Shown piece by piece: positions 9,010-17,330 of a stretch of 64,000 nt of DNA (positions within the stretch are counted from its first letter, which is position 1; every line of letters starts with the position of its first letter). Both the position numbers and the translations under genes were made by a program. Location: contig NZ_JAFQ01000004.1 of NCBI RefSeq assembly GCF_000526215.1, positions 5,518,001 to 5,582,000 on the forward strand. Reading direction: 5' to 3'. Source of the stretch: Nocardia sp. BMG51109 (GTDB lineage: Bacteria; Actinomycetota; Actinomycetes; Mycobacteriales; Mycobacteriaceae). Below the pieces are notes generated by a model, which saw only the letters and a list, made by a program, of their open reading frames with translations, searched no databases and was not told the DNA's origin.

Positions 9010-9029
9010 TCGATATCGATCAATATCGA
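9010..9029. promoter_or_regulatory. Candidate ArsR operator
   Basis: TCGATAT-CGATCA-ATATCGA is a perfect 7-bp inverted repeat whose last base is three nucleotides before the arsR ATG. ArsR operators in actinobacteria are AT-rich dyads of this kind, so this is probably the autoregulatory site for the arsenic operon. Confidence 0.7.
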
Positions 9030-9032
9030 GGC

Positions 9033-9404
9033 ATGTCTAAACCGAGGTTGCCCCTCACTGTGACCGGAGTTTGCGACCCGGGGCCACTGGTCCGTCAGCC
9101 GTTGACCGCGGCGGATGCGGAGGATCTGGCGGGGGTGTTCAAAGCGTTGTCGGATCCGGTGCGGTTGCGGTTGCTGTCGGCTATCGCGGCTCGTGCGGGG
9201 CAGGAGGCGTGCGTGTGCGACGTGTCCGACGGTCTCGAGGTATCCCAGCCGACGATCTCCCATCATCTGAAGGTGCTGCGTGAGGCCGGTGTGCTGACCA
9301 GTGAGCGGCGGGCGTCGTGGGTGTACTACCGGGTGGTTCCCGCCGCGCTGCGACGGTTGTCGGACGTGTTGGCGGCCGAGGCCGGGCTGGGGGTGACCGC
9401 GTGA
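9033..9404 (+). CDS. arsR: ArsR-family arsenic-responsive repressor
   Basis: A 123-residue winged-helix repressor. It contains FKALSDPVRLRLLSAI, the metalloid-binding loop EACVCDVSDGLEVSQPTIS with two cysteines next to the recognition helix, then HHLKVLREAGVLTSERR. In arsenite sensors these cysteines bind As(III) and cause release from DNA. The frame is open further upstream, but ATG 9033 sits directly behind the candidate operator and gives the normal family length. The stop overlaps the GTG of the ACR3 pump. Confidence 0.88.
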   Translation: MSKPRLPLTVTGVCDPGPLVRQPLTAADAEDLAGVFKALSDPVRLRLLSAIAARAGQEACVCDVSDGLEVSQPTISHHLKVLREAGVLTSERRASWVYYRVVPAALRRLSDVLAAEAGLGVTA

Positions 9405-10495
9405 CCACGACTGCTGAGCATCCTGCGGTGGTCGGGAAGCTGTCGACGCTGGACCGGTTCCTGCCGGTGTGGATCGGCGCGGCGATGGCCGCGGGCCTGC
9501 TGCTCGGGCGTCTGGTCCCTGGCTTGGGTGATGCGCTGAGTGCTGTTGAGGTGGAGGGGATTTCGCTGCCGATCGCGGTCGGGTTGCTGGTGATGATGTA
9601 TCCGGTGCTGGCGAAAGTGCGCTACGACCGCCTCGATTCGGTGACCGGCGACCGCGGCCTGCTACTGGGCTCGCTGATCCTGAACTGGGTGATCGGCCCG
9701 GCGCTGATGTTCGCGCTCGCGTGGTTGTTGCTGCCGGACCTGCCCGAGTACCGCACCGGGCTGATCATCGTCGGTCTCGCGAGATGTATTGCGATGGTGA
9801 TCATCTGGAACGACCTCGCCTGCGGGGACCGCGAGGCCGCCGCCGTGCTGGTGGCGCTGAACTCGGTGTTCCAGGTGATCATGTTCGCCGTGCTGGGCTG
9901 GTTTTACCTGTCCGTGCTGCCCGGCTGGCTCGGCCTGGAACAGACCACGATCGATACCTCCCCGTGGCAGATCGCGAAATCGGTGCTGATCTTCCTCGGT
10001 ATCCCGCTGCTGGCCGGGTTCCTCACCCGCCGCCTCGGCGAGCGCGCGAAGGGCCGCACCTGGTACGAGTCCACACTGCTGCCCCGGCTGGGGCCGTGGG
10101 CGTTGTACGGGTTGCTGTTCACGATCGTGATCCTGTTCGCGTTGCAGGGCGAGCAGATCACTTCCCGACCGCTCGACGTGATACGCATCGCGTTCCCGCT
10201 GCTGATCTACTTCGCGCTCATGTGGGGCGGCGGCTACCTGCTCGGCGTTGTGATGCGGCTCGGGTATGCACGGACAACGACGATGGCGTTCACGGCGGCG
10301 GGCAACAACTTCGAACTCGCGATCGCGGTCGCGATCGCCACCTACGGCGCCGCGTCCGGCCAGGCCCTGGCGGGGGTGGTGGGCCCGCTGATCGAGGTGC
10401 CGGTCCTGGTCGGCCTGGTCTACGTGTCCCTCGCGCTGCGAAAACGCTTCCCCGCCACCACATCCGCGACCGAACCCTCCGGAGCCCCGTCATGA
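9401..10495 (+). CDS. ACR3-family arsenite efflux transporter
   Basis: A 364-residue membrane protein with about ten transmembrane helices that extrudes As(III). The conserved cysteine lies in GLARCIAMVIIWNDLACGD; GNNFELAIAVAIATYGAASG and the later GPLIEVPVLVGLVYV are also family signatures. GTG 9401 overlaps the arsR stop as GTGA, so repressor and pump are coupled. Its own stop overlaps the next small gene as ATGA, and arsC follows, giving an arsR-acr3-arsC operon. The gene is often named arsB or acr3. Confidence 0.9.
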   Translation: MTTTAEHPAVVGKLSTLDRFLPVWIGAAMAAGLLLGRLVPGLGDALSAVEVEGISLPIAVGLLVMMYPVLAKVRYDRLDSVTGDRGLLLGSLILNWVIGPALMFALAWLLLPDLPEYRTGLIIVGLARCIAMVIIWNDLACGDREAAAVLVALNSVFQVIMFAVLGWFYLSVLPGWLGLEQTTIDTSPWQIAKSVLIFLGIPLLAGFLTRRLGERAKGRTWYESTLLPRLGPWALYGLLFTIVILFALQGEQITSRPLDVIRIAFPLLIYFALMWGGGYLLGVVMRLGYARTTTMAFTAAGNNFELAIAVAIATYGAASGQALAGVVGPLIEVPVLVGLVYVSLALRKRFPATTSATEPSGAPS

Positions 10496-10617
10496 CCGGC
10501 AACCCGCTCGCGCACGCCGATCTCGTGCGCGGGATCCGTGACCACATCGAGGGCCGCGTGCGGATCCTGCTCACCGAACTCGACCTCCCCGATCCGGAAG
10601 GGCCTGCCGCGCAATGA
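10492..10617 (+). CDS. Small hypothetical protein between acr3 and arsC
   Basis: A 41-residue frame beginning MTGNPLAHADLVRGIRD and ending DLPDPEGPAAQ. It overlaps the upstream stop (ATGA, 10492-10495) and the downstream arsC start (ATG 10614, TGA 10615-10617), exactly the pattern of coupled genes in this operon. I do not recognise the sequence. It may be a small helical accessory protein, or a leader that couples arsC translation to the pump. Confidence 0.5.
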   Translation: MTGNPLAHADLVRGIRDHIEGRVRILLTELDLPDPEGPAAQ

Positions 10618-11042
10618 CTCCCACACCCGGTGACTCGGTGAAGCCGAGTGTGTTGTTCGTGTGCGTCCACAACGCGGGCCGCTCCCAGATGGCCTACGGG
10701 TTCCTCACGCATCTGGCTGGGGATCGGGTCGAGGTGCGCTCGGCGGGGTCGGCGCCGGCGGAGTCGATCAATCCGGCCGCGGTCGAGGCCATGCGCGAGG
10801 TCGGGATCGACCTCACCGCCCAGGCCCCGAAGATCCTCGCTCCCGACGCGGTGCAGGCATCGGATGTGGTGATCACGATGGGTTGCGGGGATGCCTGCCC
10901 GTATTTTCCGGGTGTGGAGTATCGCGATTGGGTTCTCGACGACCCGGCCGGTCTCGGGGTGGAGGCGGTGCGGCCGATCCGTGATCAGATCCGCAAGCTC
11001 GTCGAGGATCTGGTTGCCGAGTTGCTCCCGGCTCGCGGCTGA
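10614..11042 (+). CDS. arsC: Arsenate reductase (low-molecular-weight phosphatase fold)
   Basis: A 142-residue protein that reduces arsenate to arsenite so the adjacent ACR3 pump can export it. The P-loop is FVCVHNAGRSQMA (CX5R, nucleophile Cys17), followed by VRSAGSAPAESINP, a second cysteine pair in MGCGDACPYFPG that can form the redox disulfide, and the general-acid segment WVLDDPAG. The start ATG 10614 overlaps the preceding small gene. Whether thioredoxin or mycothiol/mycoredoxin is the electron donor cannot be told from sequence. Confidence 0.9.
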   Translation: MTPTPGDSVKPSVLFVCVHNAGRSQMAYGFLTHLAGDRVEVRSAGSAPAESINPAAVEAMREVGIDLTAQAPKILAPDAVQASDVVITMGCGDACPYFPGVEYRDWVLDDPAGLGVEAVRPIRDQIRKLVEDLVAELLPARG

Positions 11043-11141
11043 CCGGCCCGGCTCGTCGTCGGACGGGGAGGCCGCCGTGCACGCGCCGGTGCGATCACCC
11101 GAGCCGAAATCGTTCGAGCTTGGTGGTCGGCCGAGGTAGAG

Positions 11142-11160
11142 GATATCGTCATCCGATATC
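11142..11160. promoter_or_regulatory. Operator-like palindrome upstream of APC permease (copy 1 of 2)
   Basis: GATATCG-TCATC-CGATATC is a perfect 7-bp inverted repeat located 18-24 bases before the permease start. The same arms and spacing (ATATCG-N5-CGATAT) recur at 12899-12915 in front of the PadR gene, so both are probably bound by that PadR protein. Confidence 0.7.
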
Positions 11161-11183
11161 GGAAGGCGATAGGAGAAGTGCCG

Positions 11184-12512
11184 GTGCCCGACTCCGCCCG
11201 AACCAGCACCCCGCCCGCAGGAGAGGCGGGGCGGTTGGCCCGCCGTCTCGGTGTCGGCGACGCGGTCGTGATCGGGCTGGGGGCGATGATCGGTGCCGGG
11301 ATCTTCGCCGCCCTCGCTCCCGCTGCCCGCGCGGCCGGGTCGGGATTGTTGATCGGGCTGGCGGTCGCGGCGGTGGTCGCTTATTGCAATGCGACGTCGT
11401 CGGCGCGGCTGGCCGCACGCTACCCGGCGTCCGGCGGCACCTATGTGTATGGGCGGGAACGGCTCGGCGAATTCTGGGGCTACCTGGCGGGGTGGGCGTT
11501 CGTGGTCGGCAAGACCGCCTCGTGTGCGGCGATGGCACTCACCGTCGGCCTGTATGCCTGGCCGCAGTATGCGCACGCGGTCGCTGCCGCGACGGTGGTC
11601 GCGCTGACCGTGGTGAACTACGCCGGGGTGCAGAAATCGGCGTGGCTGACCCGGCTGATCGTCGCGGTCGTGCTGGCCGTGCTGGCCGCCGTGACCGTGG
11701 TCGCGTTCGGGTCGGGCACCGCCGACACCGGCTTCCTCGACCTGGGCTCCGATGTCACGGTGGCGGGGGTGCTGCAGGCGGCGGGGCTGCTGTTCTTCGC
11801 CTTCGCCGGGTATGCGCGTATCGCCACCCTCGGTGAGGAGGTCCGCGACCCGGCCCGCACCATCCCGCGCGCCATCCCGATCGCCCTGGTCGTCACGCTC
11901 GGCGTGTACGCGGTCGTCGCGGTCGCCGCCCTGCTGGTACTCGGACCGCAGCGCCTCGCTGCCGCGACCGCTCCGCTGTCGGAGGTGGTCGCAGCGGCGG
12001 GCGTGGGCCGGCTGGAACCGGTGGTGCGGGCCGGCGCCGCGGTGGCCGCTCTCGGTTCGCTGCTCGCGTTGATCCTCGGCGTGTCCCGCACGACCCTGGC
12101 CATGGCCCGCGACCGGCACCTACCGCGGCCGCTGGCGGCCGTGCATCCCCGCTACCGGGTGCCGCATCGCGCCGAGATCGCCGTCGGCGCCGTGGTCGCT
12201 GTGGTCGCGGCGACTGCCGATCTGCGGGCGGCGATCGGCTTCTCCTCGTTCGGTGTGCTGCTGTATTACGCCGTCGCCAACGCGGCGGCCTGGACACTCA
12301 CCCGCGCGGAGAACCGGCCCCCACGGGTGATTCCGGTCCTCGGCCTGCTCGGCTGCCTCACCCTCGCGCTCACCCTGCCGCTGTCGGCCGCGCTCACCGG
12401 CGCGGCGGTCGTCGCCGCCGGAGCAGGCGTCTACGGCCTGCGCCGCCTGCTCACCGACAACCCCGCCAACGACACAGCGGAACGGCAATCACCGATGCGG
12501 AACACCGAATGA
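11184..12512 (+). CDS. APC-family amino-acid/polyamine permease
   Basis: An integral membrane permease with about twelve hydrophobic helices. The first helix carries the APC signature VIGLGAMIGAGIFAALAPA, followed by PASGGTYVYGRERLGEFWGY and FFAFAGYARIATLGEEVRDP, the conserved helix 6 and following loop. GTG 11184 is preferred because AGGAG at 11171-11175 is then 8 bases away; GTG 11178 would leave only two bases. The gene follows the ars operon on the same strand but has its own palindromic operator, and it converges on a PadR regulator 10 bp away. Substrate unknown. Confidence 0.85.
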   Translation: MPDSARTSTPPAGEAGRLARRLGVGDAVVIGLGAMIGAGIFAALAPAARAAGSGLLIGLAVAAVVAYCNATSSARLAARYPASGGTYVYGRERLGEFWGYLAGWAFVVGKTASCAAMALTVGLYAWPQYAHAVAAATVVALTVVNYAGVQKSAWLTRLIVAVVLAVLAAVTVVAFGSGTADTGFLDLGSDVTVAGVLQAAGLLFFAFAGYARIATLGEEVRDPARTIPRAIPIALVVTLGVYAVVAVAALLVLGPQRLAAATAPLSEVVAAAGVGRLEPVVRAGAAVAALGSLLALILGVSRTTLAMARDRHLPRPLAAVHPRYRVPHRAEIAVGAVVAVVAATADLRAAIGFSSFGVLLYYAVANAAAWTLTRAENRPPRVIPVLGLLGCLTLALTLPLSAALTGAAVVAAGAGVYGLRRLLTDNPANDTAERQSPMRNTE

Positions 12513-12522
12513 GGGGGCCTGC

Positions 12523-12891
12523 TCATACCCCACGCCCCGGTCCTGGACGGCCCGGCCGACCGTCGGCGGCGTCCTTGCCGAGGATCTCGCGCGCCAGCTC
12601 CCGCAACGCGCGCCTGTCCTCGGCCAGCGCCGCCCGCCCCGCCGCCGTCGCCCGGTACACCCGCCGCGCCCGGCCATCGACCACCACCTGCCGCGACATC
12701 AGCAACCCCTCGGCCTCCAGCCGATGCAACGTCGGATACAGGGTGCCCGGACTGATCTCGTAGCCGTGGCCGGCCAGCTCCTTGGTCAACCAGGCGCCGT
12801 GCACCTCGTCCTCGTCCGCGTGATGCAGGATGTGCAGCCGCACCGCACCCCGCTGAAACTCCCGCACCGCAACCACCACCCTCACGATCAC
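12523..12891 (-). CDS. PadR-family transcriptional regulator
   Basis: A winged-helix repressor of about 122 residues. It contains LHILHHADEDEVHGAWLTKE, then ISPGTLYPTLHRLEAEGLL (the PadR recognition helix) and RRVYRATAAGRAALAEDRRA, followed by a C-terminal helix for dimerization. GTG codons at 12891, 12885, 12879 and 12876 are all possible starts and no ribosome site is visible, so a leaderless transcript is likely; the operator ends 7 bases before GTG 12891. A matching operator precedes the convergent permease, its probable target. Confidence 0.8.
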   Translation of the reverse strand: MIVRVVVAVREFQRGAVRLHILHHADEDEVHGAWLTKELAGHGYEISPGTLYPTLHRLEAEGLLMSRQVVVDGRARRVYRATAAGRAALAEDRRALRELAREILGKDAADGRPGRPGPGRGV

Positions 12892-12898
12892 CAAACCG

Positions 12899-12915
12899 AT
12901 ATCGGACTCCGATAT
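12899..12915. promoter_or_regulatory. Operator-like palindrome upstream of padR (copy 2 of 2)
   Basis: ATATCG-GACTC-CGATAT repeats the arms and 5-bp spacing of the dyad at 11142-11160. It lies directly before the padR start, consistent with autoregulation. Confidence 0.7.
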
Positions 12916-13138
12916 TAACGCAGGACCAACCAACCCGACCCCCGCCTGCCGCACCACCAACCCGATCGCGCCGGCCACGCTGCGCTCTTCCGTGCCTCGT
13001 TTCCCTGTGGCGGAAGAGTATTCGCTCGAGATGGGTTCGGTGTGGGGGGCGGACCGGCCGTGGTCGTCAGTTGGGGGGTGTCCATCAACTGTCGAATCTT
13101 ATTCTCCCACTACTTGTTTCGAGTCGACTCTAGGATCT

Positions 13139-13375
13139 CTATGGCTCCCGGCTACCGGGACTCAGCCCGGAGGGCGGGTGCGGGTCGGGGTCGTAGCGTT
13201 CTCGCCAGCGTTCGATGAGTGCGGGCATTTTCCTGTGCCATGTAGTTGTAGAAGTCGCGCATCTCGTGGAGCCGGGCGGCGGTCGGGGTGGTCTCGGCGA
13301 CGACGTCGAGACCATCCTGAGCGGCGTACCGGTGTGGGCGAGTTGTGCAGCAGTCGTGCCGAACGCCACGAACCG
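13139..13375 (-). pseudogene. Possible frameshifted remnant, family not recognised
   Basis: On the minus strand, good-looking protein sequence jumps between two frames: FGTTAAQLAHTGTPL, then DVVAETTPTAARLHEMRDFY and NYMAQE, then MPALIERWRERYDPDPHP ending at TAG 13139-13141. The last shift coincides with an A-run (GAAAATG) that would read through as AQ-EMPAL if one A were removed. No start codon or known domain is evident. It fills part of the gap before the potassium channel gene and may also be chance. Confidence 0.35.
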
Positions 13376-13430
13376 GCTGTGCTCGCCCGCCCGGAGAGCG
13401 GGCCGGGGGCGCCGGTGTCACAATCGTCGC

Positions 13431-14417
13431 GTGAGCCCGCTGCGACGCCTTGCCCGGGTGATGGTGGCGTTCTTGCTGGTGACCCTGGTGGGGACTGTCG
13501 GTTACGTGATCCTGGGTTTCGGTGTCCTCGACGCGCTCTACCAGACGGTGACGACGATATCGACCGTCGGCTTCCGGGAGGTCCACCCGCTCTCCCCGCT
13601 CGGGCAGGTCTTCACGATGGCGCTGATCCTGGTCGGTGCGGGCACCGTCTTCTACATGTTCGGGGTCCTGCTGGAGGCCCTCATCGACGGACACCTACGG
13701 CACCGCTTGGAGCGACGACGAATGAATCGGCAGATAGCTCGCATGCGCGGGCACGTCATCGTGTGCGGCTGGGGCCGGGTCGGCCGCTCCACCGCGCAGT
13801 ACCTCAGCAGCCTCGGCAGAGCGATCGTGGTCATCGATCGTGACCCGGACCGGCTCGACGACATCGAGTTCGCCTACGTCCTCGGCGACGTCACCGACGA
13901 CAGCGTCCTCGGCGCGGCCGGTATCGAGCACGCCCACGCCATGATCGCCGCACTCGACAGCGATGCCGACAACGTCTACGTCACGCTGTCGGCGCGCTCG
14001 CAACGTCCGGACCTGGTGATCGTCGCGCGAGCAGGAAGCGACAACGCCAAGGCCATGCTGCACCGAGCGGGAGCGAACCGTGCGATCAACCCGCAACTGA
14101 TCGGCGGCCGCCGCATGGCGGCATTCGCCCTGCAACCGAACGTCGCCGAGTTCCTCGACGTCGTCATGCACGACGACGCCCTCGAGTACCGGATCGAGGA
14201 GATCACGATCGGCTCGCAGTCTCCGCTGGACGGCCGCTCCCTTGCCGACGCCGCTGTGCGCCCCAGCACCGGAGCACTCGTCCTCGCTCTCCGTACGCCC
14301 GGCGGGCGGTTCGTCGCCAACCCCGCCGACGACACCGCGATCATTCCCGGCACCGTCCTGATCATCCTGGGCACCCCCACCCAACTCGCCGCGGTACGCG
14401 GACTCACCGCACACTAG
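13431..14417 (+). CDS. Two-TM potassium channel with RCK/TrkA domains
   Basis: A 328-residue potassium channel. Two membrane helices (about residues 8-30 and 62-84) flank a pore loop with the filter TTISTVGFRE (residues 41-50). A cytosolic RCK domain follows with Rossmann motif HVIVCGWGRVGRSTAQYL, acidic VVIDRDPDRL, and VARAGSDNAKAMLHRAGANR; a TrkA-C domain ends the protein. RCK rings gate such channels in response to ligands. GTG 13431 (VSPLRRLARV) is used because the first helix starts nine residues later. The filter has F where many channels have Y, a tolerated change. Confidence 0.87.
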   Translation: MSPLRRLARVMVAFLLVTLVGTVGYVILGFGVLDALYQTVTTISTVGFREVHPLSPLGQVFTMALILVGAGTVFYMFGVLLEALIDGHLRHRLERRRMNRQIARMRGHVIVCGWGRVGRSTAQYLSSLGRAIVVIDRDPDRLDDIEFAYVLGDVTDDSVLGAAGIEHAHAMIAALDSDADNVYVTLSARSQRPDLVIVARAGSDNAKAMLHRAGANRAINPQLIGGRRMAAFALQPNVAEFLDVVMHDDALEYRIEEITIGSQSPLDGRSLADAAVRPSTGALVLALRTPGGRFVANPADDTAIIPGTVLIILGTPTQLAAVRGLTAH

Positions 14418-14543
14418 GCTCGAACCGCCGCTGACCGTTTGGAAGGCACCGGATACACGGGTGTCGCGCACCATCCGATCCGTTGCGTCCACGATTGCCT
14501 CGGCGACCGGGAACGGTACCGGTCGCCCACCGGAACTCGCGGA

Positions 14544-15992
14544 TCAGCTGGTTTTGAGCTTGTCCTGCTGTGCGGTGGTGGCGAGCGCGACGAGCTTGTC
14601 CTCCACATGAGCGGGCATCTCGGTGATACTCACCTCGGTCCCGGACCGGTCGGAGTGATCGAGGAAGGTGAGCAGTGCTTTCGCGCCCGACATGTCCAGG
14701 TAGCTGACGCTCTCCAGGTTCAAGGACAGGTTCCGGCCATCGGTGGGCAGTGCGGTGAACACGGTGTCGGCGGACAGGAACGACAGCGGACCGTGGATGC
14801 GGTAGGCCGCATCGCCGTCGGCGATCACCGACGCCTTCCGTTGCCGCGACCAGACACCGTGGACGATCAGCGACAGCACCACACCGGCCGCGACCGCGAC
14901 CGTGAGGTCGACGACGACGGTGACGATCATCGTCACGAACAGCACCAGCACGTCGCCTTTCGGCGACACGTGTGCCTTTCTCATCGTGTCCCAGTCGAAC
15001 ATGCCGACGGCGGTCAGGATCAGGATTCCCGACAGTACGGCGAGCGGAATGTATTGCACGACACCGCCGAGACCGGCGACCAGCGCCAGCAGGATGACGC
15101 TGTGGGTGGCGGCCGACAACCGGCCGCGGCCGCCGTTGCGGATGTTGACCACCGACCGGACCGTGGCCCCGGCACTGGCCATGCCACCGAACAGCCCGGT
15201 GGCGATATTGCCCAGCCCCTGCCCGATCAGCTCGCGGTTGCTGCGGTGCCGGCCGCCGGTGATGTTGTCCATCACGACCGAGGTCAGCAGCGAATCGATC
15301 GATCCCAGCAGCGCGATGCTGAGCGCCGGCAGGATCAGCGAAACGATCAGTGACCCACCCAGTTCCGGAACGTGGACGGCCGGGACGGCTTCGGGGATGC
15401 GGCCGATGTAGTCGATCGCGGTGTTGATCGGGAGCGGCCCGATCCGCACGTCCTCCAGCCACCGGCCGGCCGGCAGCAGCACGGCGGTGATGAGCACGAG
15501 CGCGATCAGGCTGGCGGGAATCGACTTGATCACCCGCCCCGCTGCCAGCATCACGACGATCGTGGCGGCCACGATCAGGAAACTCTTGCCGGCCTGGTCC
15601 AGCTCGCCCAGGATGATGATCAGCGCGATGCCGCCCATGAACCCCGACACCACCGGGTGCGGGATGAACCGGATGAACGACCCCAGCCTGGTCAGGCCGA
15701 ACAGGATCTGGAACATGCCTGCCATGACGAAGGCGACGAACGCCGACTCGAGGCCGTGTGCGGCGATGACACCGGTGGCGACGACGGTGATCGGTCCCGT
15801 CGGGCCGGTTACCTGCCCTGGTGTGCCGCCGAACACCGCGGCGAAGAAACCGGCGAAAATCGCGCCGTAGAGACCGACCAGCGCCCCCTCCGGCGTGCCG
15901 GTCGCCGAAATACCGAACGCGATCGCCAGCGGCAACGCCACGACGGCCACCGTCAGGCCGGACAACAATTCCCGAGCAACCCGCTGTAGCAC
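14544..15992 (-). CDS. SulP-family anion transporter with STAS domain
   Basis: A 482-residue transporter. It begins VLQRVARELLSGLTVAVVAL, the first SulP helix, and continues PTGPITVVATGVIAAHG, then the conserved FRFIPHPVVSGFMGGIAL (in context IRFIPHPVV) and GGMASAGATVRSVVNIRNGG. After about ten helices a C-terminal STAS domain contains LESVSYLDMSGAKALLTFLD. Family members carry sulfate, bicarbonate or other anions, and the sequence does not decide which. GTG 15992 is my start; the frame is open to 16241 without family-like sequence. It converges on the potassium channel gene. Confidence 0.87.
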   Translation of the reverse strand: MLQRVARELLSGLTVAVVALPLAIAFGISATGTPEGALVGLYGAIFAGFFAAVFGGTPGQVTGPTGPITVVATGVIAAHGLESAFVAFVMAGMFQILFGLTRLGSFIRFIPHPVVSGFMGGIALIIILGELDQAGKSFLIVAATIVVMLAAGRVIKSIPASLIALVLITAVLLPAGRWLEDVRIGPLPINTAIDYIGRIPEAVPAVHVPELGGSLIVSLILPALSIALLGSIDSLLTSVVMDNITGGRHRSNRELIGQGLGNIATGLFGGMASAGATVRSVVNIRNGGRGRLSAATHSVILLALVAGLGGVVQYIPLAVLSGILILTAVGMFDWDTMRKAHVSPKGDVLVLFVTMIVTVVVDLTVAVAAGVVLSLIVHGVWSRQRKASVIADGDAAYRIHGPLSFLSADTVFTALPTDGRNLSLNLESVSYLDMSGAKALLTFLDHSDRSGTEVSITEMPAHVEDKLVALATTAQQDKLKTS

Positions 15993-16585
15993 CGGCCACG
16001 CACCTCGTTCCGCGACAAACCCGAACCCGCCTCGCGCGGCCCGAGCTGCCGACCAGACTTCCCGGCGCTCCTGACGGTAAAGATGCCGTAAAGACCGTCC
16101 CTGCGCAAGACCAGCCCGAATCGCCACCCGAAGACCGAGGACCCGGCATCCGGCCGAGCCCGAGCAGACACAAGCAGGCGCCGGCATCGGGCACGCGCCA
16201 TCCCCGGATCGGGAGTGTCCATCTAACCAGCGGTGTAACAAGGGTTTTCAGTGTTCTACTTCCGGCCGGCGGACAGGCGGCCTTCGAAGGTGATGTCGAA
16301 AGCGTTCAGGCTGCCTTCCACCGGGTGTCCCAACGTTGCTGTCCTGCGGGCTTCCGGTGCCGGGGACGAACTTCAACGCGGCCATGCCATCGTCGTGGGC
16401 GGAGGTGCTGGCTGCGGGTGCGAAAAGGGATGGGGCACTTGACAACCGAGGACCAGCTGGACCAGGTGGCGGACCTGGTCGCAGAGGCCGCGGTCGCAGC
16501 GTAAGACCCTGCCGGAAATCCCGATTCGCGCAGGCGCACCGGTCATCGGCGATGATCACCCGCGGCGGGTGCGCCGGTGTCCGGT
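15993..16585. other. Long gap, possible decayed coding sequence
   Basis: About 590 bp without a supported gene. On the plus strand 16418-16504 reads VRKGMGHLTTEDQLDQVADL then VAEAAVAA and a stop, which resembles the C-terminal end of a real protein. On the minus strand ALKFVPGTGSPQDSNVG also looks protein-like. Neither has a start or an identifiable family, so I treat both as possible remnants. Confidence 0.3.
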
Positions 16586-17221
16586 CTATCCGGTCGACGT
16601 ACCCGCCTGGGCACGGCAGGCGGCGAGCGTGGCGAGGATGACGTCGACGAGGCGTCGCCGGGGATAGGGGTCGGTGAGATCACCTGCGGCGGTGAGGTTT
16701 TGCGGCCGCGCGTGGGTGAGGGCGACCAAGCAGTCCAGGGCGAGGTCGGTATCGAGGTCGACAGGGAGTTCGCCGCGTTCGACCGCCTTGTACAGCATGG
16801 CTTTCCCGCACGCGCGGCGCGGTTCACGCAGCGCGCTGGAAAATGCCTGCGCCAGCCGGGGATTGCGGATGGCTTCGGCGCCGAGATCGGCGACGATGCG
16901 GGTCGTGCGCAGATCTTCGCGGGCCTCGGTGGCGTGGGCGACGTAGCTGTCGACGTCGCCGCGCAGGGTTCCGGTGTCGGGTATCGGCACGGCGTTCCAG
17001 GTCAGCTCCGACACGATCTGCTCGACCAGGGCCTGCTTGGATTCCCAGCGGCGGTAGATGGCCGCCTTGCCGACCCCTGCACGTCGCGCCACGGCGTCCA
17101 TCGACATTCGCGCATAGCCCGACTCGGCGATCTCGTCCAGGGCAGCCGCGGTGATCGCCTCGGTGACGTGCTCTCGCAGCAGGGCCGCGCCGGCCACGGG
17201 ACGTCGCGTCGAATCGGTCAT
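16586..17221 (-). CDS. TetR-family transcriptional regulator
   Basis: A 211-residue TetR repressor. The N-terminal HTH covers about residues 15-65 with YARMSMDAVARRAGVGKAAI and YRRWESKQALVEQIV; the rest is a helical ligand domain ending in a C-terminal TetR_C type segment. ATG 17221 is the start. It is divergent from an FAD monooxygenase, with strong palindromes in the 109-bp gap, so it probably represses that gene and itself. Divergent TetR/flavoprotein pairs often respond to the monooxygenase substrate. Confidence 0.88.
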   Translation of the reverse strand: MTDSTRRPVAGAALLREHVTEAITAAALDEIAESGYARMSMDAVARRAGVGKAAIYRRWESKQALVEQIVSELTWNAVPIPDTGTLRGDVDSYVAHATEAREDLRTTRIVADLGAEAIRNPRLAQAFSSALREPRRACGKAMLYKAVERGELPVDLDTDLALDCLVALTHARPQNLTAAGDLTDPYPRRRLVDVILATLAACRAQAGTSTG

Positions 17222-17287
17222 GCGACGAGTCTAGACCGGAACGAAACTGTTGCGTTCCGACGCATCCGAGAATACGCTCCCCTGAGT

Positions 17288-17307
17288 TCGGAACGGAACC
17301 GTTCCGA
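17288..17307. promoter_or_regulatory. Candidate TetR operator in the tetR / monooxygenase gap
   Basis: TCGGAACGG-AA-CCGTTCCGA is a perfect 9-bp inverted repeat with a 2-bp centre, typical of TetR sites. A second, looser pair of the same half-sites (CGGAACG at 17237, CGTTCCG at 17253) lies closer to the tetR start and may be a second site. Confidence 0.75.
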
Positions 17308-17330
17308 CGCATGTAGATCGTGAGGTAGCT

